From: Aquabacterium sp. NJ1
Lineage (GTDB): Bacteria; Pseudomonadota; Gammaproteobacteria; Burkholderiales; Burkholderiaceae_C
Reading direction: 5' to 3'
NCBI RefSeq assembly: GCF_000768065.1
Contig: NZ_JRKM01000001.1
Coordinates: 4,322,001 to 4,386,000, forward strand
DNA length: 64,000 bases
In this document: positions 60,770 through 64,000 of the stretch, in pieces
Numbering within the stretch: the stretch's first letter is position 1
How the letters are laid out: each line of letters opens with the position of its first letter
Position numbers and translations under genes: made by a program
Notes under the pieces: model-generated
Told to the model about the DNA's origin: nothing
Seen by the model: the letters and a program-made list of their open reading frames with translations, nothing else
Databases searched by the model: none

Positions 60770-62287
60770 TTGACCAGTTTGATTGACCGCCTGCGTGCCC
60801 TGGGCGCGGACCGCCTTCGGGGCATGCGCCGTGGCATCGAGAAGGAAAGCCTGCGCACCAGCCAGAGCGGTCAGCTGGCCATGACACCGCATCCACGGGC
60901 ACTGGGTTCGGCGCTCACCAACCCGCACATCACCACCGACTTCAGCGAGGCGCAGGTGGAGATCGTCACCGGTGCGCACACCAGCGTGCCCGATTGCCTG
61001 GATGAACTGACGCGCCTTCACCAGTTCGTCTACCGCGCCATTGGTGACGAGCAGTTGTGGGTCAGCAGCATGCCCTGCGACCTGCCGCCCGATGACGACA
61101 TCCCGATCGGCCAATACGGCACATCCAATGTGGGGCGTGCCAAGACCGTTTACCGCAAAGGCCTGGCGCACCGCTACGGGCGCCGCATGCAGACCATCTC
61201 GGGCATCCACTACAACTGGTCGCTGCCGGGCTTGTCCAACGATGATTACTTCGGGCTGATCCGCAACTTCAGGCGGCATTCTTTTGTGCTGCTGACGCTG
61301 TTTGGTGCGTCGCCTGCGGTGCCGGCCGATTTCGTCAAGGGCCAGGCACATGGGTTGCAGCCCTTGGGCGACCGCACCTTGTACCTGCCGCACGCCACTT
61401 CGCTGCGGATGGGGCGCCTGGGTTACCAGAGCGATGCGCAAAGCGCGCTGGCCGTGAGCTACAACAGCTTGAAGGGCTATGCAGCGTCGCTGCAGGATGC
61501 CTTGACGCAGGCCTACCCGGCTTATGAAGCGCTGGGTTTGCGTGACGAGCAGGGCAACTACAAGCAGCTCTCCACCTCTTTGCTGCAGATTGAAAACGAG
61601 TTCTACAGCAACATCCGGCCCAAGCGCGTGATCTTCTCGGGCGAGCGCCCGCTGCATGCGCTGCGCGAGCGCGGCGTGGAGTATGTGGAGGTGCGCTGCA
61701 TGGACCTCAATCCCTTCCTGCCCGTGGGCATTGATGACAGCACGGCACGCTTCCTGGATGTCTTCCTGCTGCACTGCCTGCTGTCGGACAGCCCGCTGGA
61801 CACGCCTCAAGAGATCGCCGCCTTGGCGCGCAACCATCAGGCTGTGGCGGCGCGCGGGCGTGAACCGGGCCTGCGTCTGGAGCGGGGCGGCGAGCAAGTC
61901 TTGCTGATGGATTGGGCCCAGGCGCTGGTGGCTGAATGCGTGCCGATTGCCGATGCGCTGGATGCCTTGCATGGCGGCCAAGGCTATCGGCAGGCTTGTG
62001 AATCAGCGGCGGCTGCTTTGCGTGACCCTGCCACCTTGCCTTCGGCGCGGGTGGTGGCGGCCATGCAGCAGGATCTGGCTGGTGGCCACGTAGGCTTCAC
62101 GCTGGCACGTTCGGCGCAGACGCGCCACGCCTTGATGGCCCAGGCCTTGCCGGCCGATGTGCTGGCGCGTTTCGAGCAGCAGGCGCAGGCATCGCTGGTG
62201 GAGCAGGCCAGCATCGAGGCCGCGGACACCTTGCCTTTTGAGGCCTTCCGCCAGGACTACATGTCGGCTTCACACCTGGTGGTGTGA
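60770..62287 (+). CDS. gshA: Glutamate-cysteine ligase
   Basis: The 505-residue ligase makes gamma-glutamylcysteine, the first step of glutathione synthesis. It belongs to the E. coli GshA-type family, with RGIEKESLR (ATP/Glu site), NPHITTDFSEAQVEIVT, GTSNVGRAKTVYRKGLAHRYG and QTISGIHYNWS (nucleotide site). It starts at TTG 60770, set by GAGGAGA about 7 bases upstream; the in-frame TTG at 60755 lies before that site. The gap 60589-60769 holds no gene I trust. Confidence 0.95.
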   Translation: MTSLIDRLRALGADRLRGMRRGIEKESLRTSQSGQLAMTPHPRALGSALTNPHITTDFSEAQVEIVTGAHTSVPDCLDELTRLHQFVYRAIGDEQLWVSSMPCDLPPDDDIPIGQYGTSNVGRAKTVYRKGLAHRYGRRMQTISGIHYNWSLPGLSNDDYFGLIRNFRRHSFVLLTLFGASPAVPADFVKGQAHGLQPLGDRTLYLPHATSLRMGRLGYQSDAQSALAVSYNSLKGYAASLQDALTQAYPAYEALGLRDEQGNYKQLSTSLLQIENEFYSNIRPKRVIFSGERPLHALRERGVEYVEVRCMDLNPFLPVGIDDSTARFLDVFLLHCLLSDSPLDTPQEIAALARNHQAVAARGREPGLRLERGGEQVLLMDWAQALVAECVPIADALDALHGGQGYRQACESAAAALRDPATLPSARVVAAMQQDLAGGHVGFTLARSAQTRHALMAQALPADVLARFEQQAQASLVEQASIEAADTLPFEAFRQDYMSASHLVV

Positions 62288-62346
62288 GCTGGCTGTCGGG
62301 CAGGCTGGCGCCCTTGCGGTTCGTCCTTGCTGTTGGTCCTTACGGC

Positions 62347-64000
62347 TCACTTGCCCTTGTTGACGTAGCGCATCACGGCCTTGCCGATGTCGTACGAGGC
62401 GACGGTCAGTGACTGCCCGGGTGCCGGCGGCGTGACCTGATACAGGCCTTCTTCGCGCCAGGCAAAGAAGCGCCAGTGGGCGTTGTCCAGCGAATCCGGG
62501 AAGTGATAGCGCACCGTCCGGGGTAAGCCACCTGCGGTGAGCGCCTCCACCTCGGCCGTCATGCCGCCCATGCGAGCGGTGTCGCCCACCTTGAAGGGTT
62601 GCAGGCGCACGTCGCGCGTGATCGTGCCCTTGAAGCCCGTGGGCACGTCCACGCGCAAGGTGGTGTCGTCCACGCGGGTGAGTGTCAGCGCCTGGTTATT
62701 GGGCCCCAGGGCGTGCATGGTGGCCGGATTGTGCATGCCATGGTACTCACGGGTCACCGGGAAATAATAGGTGGCCTCCGCGGAGGGCGCATTCAAAAGC
62801 AGGTAATGCAGACCGGAGTTTTCGCCGGCGTCAGGCAAGGCCAGTGCGCCCAGTGCTTCGCCCGAGGTGTTGATGGTTTTCATCATGGCGGATGAAACCA
62901 GTTTGCCGACCGGAAACACCACCATGTGGATGAGGCCAATCAGCAGAATCAGGTATTTGGCAGAACCCCGTGCCCAGCCTGTCAATTGTTTGCGCTGCTG
63001 CCAGACCGGAATCAACACCATGGCCAGCAAACCACTGGCACCAATATCGGAATTCACCGTGAGGCGGTCAAACGGATAACCGGCACAGGCGGGCGCCAGT
63101 GCGATGATGGACGCTGCCGCATAAAAACGCACCAGGGTCGATTTGAAGCTACCCAGATAATGAATGGCATAAAACAAACCCAGCAATACCACAGTGGCGC
63201 CGCCCGCATACAGATATTGCACGGGCCGGTCGAGTTGCTCGAACATCACCGACGACACGCCATACCATTGCGCCAGCATCAGTGCGGGCAGGCGCAGCAT
63301 CAGGCTGGTGAGGAAACCTGCGGGGTTGGAGCTCGGGTCCACATAACCAGGCGAGCCAAAACTGCCATAACCCAGGTGGCTGTGGGTGGCCTTCCAGGCC
63401 AGCACGATCACGATGAAGGGCAGAAGGGCGCCGAAACGGTTCAACAGCGGCTTGCCTTGCTCGATGAACAGGGCATAGGCCAGCAGGTAGCCCATGGTCT
63501 GGATGGCAGCTTCGGCGCTGAACAGGCCCGTGATGAGGCTGGCTGCGGCAAGCACGCCGTACAGGGCTGATTGCCCCTGTCGCCAGCGGTGGTAGGCCAG
63601 CACGGTGAGCGCCAGCAATATGCCGCACAGCATCTGGTTGCGGCTGGCCAGCCAGGCCACGGCAAATACGTGCAGCATGTTGCCGGCAAAAAGCCAGGTG
63701 GCCGTGCCGGCTTGCCGGCGGTCGGTGTCCAGCTCATGAAAGAGTTTGCCGACCAGCAGAATCATCACCCCGTACAACAGCAGGTTGTGCAGGTGCATCA
63801 GCACGGGGGAATCTGGCCACCAGAGGTAATCCAGCTTCTGGCTCAGTTCGGCCAGCGGGCGCCAGAAGGCAATGCGCAAATGGTCGCTGGCCCACCAGAC
63901 GAGTTTGCCAGAATCCATCAATAACTGATTGGCTTGCTGGCTACCGTCTGCAAAAGTGAAAAGGCCGAAAAAGGAGCCCGGTTGCGCGTTGGTGGCGCGG
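62347..64000 (-). CDS. Large polytopic membrane protein, 5' end beyond the window
   Basis: The frame is open through the right edge of the window: codons upstream of 63921 translate to NAQPGSFFGLFTFADGSQQA, which matches the first-loop sequence of the protein at 46779. The ATG at 63919 is therefore internal. It is a full-length paralogue with about ten membrane segments and the same C-terminal beta-rich region ending FKVGDTARMGG and VTPPAPGQSL. Function is unknown; see 46779-48563. The 3' half is slightly less GC-rich (many TAA/ATT-type codons in 62930-63300). Confidence 0.8.
   Translation of the reverse strand, partial: RATNAQPGSFFGLFTFADGSQQANQLLMDSGKLVWWASDHLRIAFWRPLAELSQKLDYLWWPDSPVLMHLHNLLLYGVMILLVGKLFHELDTDRRQAGTATWLFAGNMLHVFAVAWLASRNQMLCGILLALTVLAYHRWRQGQSALYGVLAAASLITGLFSAEAAIQTMGYLLAYALFIEQGKPLLNRFGALLPFIVIVLAWKATHSHLGYGSFGSPGYVDPSSNPAGFLTSLMLRLPALMLAQWYGVSSVMFEQLDRPVQYLYAGGATVVLLGLFYAIHYLGSFKSTLVRFYAAASIIALAPACAGYPFDRLTVNSDIGASGLLAMVLIPVWQQRKQLTGWARGSAKYLILLIGLIHMVVFPVGKLVSSAMMKTINTSGEALGALALPDAGENSGLHYLLLNAPSAEATYYFPVTREYHGMHNPATMHALGPNNQALTLTRVDDTTLRVDVPTGFKGTITRDVRLQPFKVGDTARMGGMTAEVEALTAGGLPRTVRYHFPDSLDNAHWRFFAWREEGLYQVTPPAPGQSLTVASYDIGKAVMRYVNKGK

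Overview
The window reads as chromosomal DNA of a GC-rich betaproteobacterium, most likely in the Burkholderiales near the Rubrivivax/Leptothrix/Ideonella/Azohydromonas group. The evidence is uniformly high third-position GC, a nif regulon with oxygen-sensitive NifA, red-type (form IC) RuBisCO with CbbX, a PEP-CTERM-type protein, HemP and PiuC. No rRNA, tRNA, CRISPR array or intact insertion sequence is visible. The metabolic picture is a diazotroph that can also fix CO2 by the Calvin cycle and concentrate dissolved inorganic carbon with a DAB pump.

Layout. (1) 1-4480: iron uptake (end of exbD, hemP, TonB-dependent siderophore receptor, piuC, FMN-dependent alpha-hydroxy-acid oxidase). (2) 4464-5447: polytopic membrane protein. 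(3) 5541-16463, minus strand: a 16-gene nif accessory operon running nifB, fdxN-type ferredoxin, iscA-nif, TPR protein, LRV/FeS protein, two nifZ, DUF3024, nifS, nifT, DUF6129, DegT-like, SIR2-like, 2Fe-2S ferredoxin, FAD amine-oxidase-like, HepT-like. It faces nifQ across a 278-bp control region holding two sigma-54 promoters, one NifA site and one IHF site. nifA itself lies at 20026-21684. The structural genes nifHDKENX are not in the window. (4) 17192-26242: household genes (DUF2789, pirin, TPR/glycosyltransferase-like, exonuclease/GIY-YIG fusion, lipoprotein, two hydrolases). (5) 26360-30615: RND efflux adaptor and pump. (6) 30616-31598: non-coding, densely folded repeat region. (7) 31599-35599: thiolase, then a three-gene operon (FAH-family protein, metallo-beta-lactamase-fold hydrolase, TetR regulator). 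(8) 35841-39116: FecR-like protein, haem-binding HAMP sensor and Ser/Thr kinase. (9) 39122-45183: cbbR divergent from cbbL-cbbS-cbbX-cbbF-cbbP. (10) 45451-49700: thioredoxin-like, ICMT-like, large membrane protein, RidA, YciI. (11) 49700-52441: mobile-gene remnants next to a very GC-rich lysR/lysA divergent pair, probably acquired. (12) 52783-64000: HAF-repeat PEP-CTERM protein; dabB-dabA-DUF6671 with a divergent LysR; glutamine amidotransferase; gshA; and a 5'-truncated paralogue of the membrane protein at 46779.

The most unusual element is the distal part of the nif operon. It carries a DegT-fold protein whose PLP lysine is replaced by Ser197 and a SIR2-fold protein whose usual catalytic Asn and His appear to be Trp123 and Gly183. 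They sit beside a plant-type 2Fe-2S ferredoxin, an FAD oxidoreductase and a HepT-like protein. These look like catalytically altered members of enzyme and defence families recruited to nitrogen fixation, and they are the best candidate here for an undescribed functional module.
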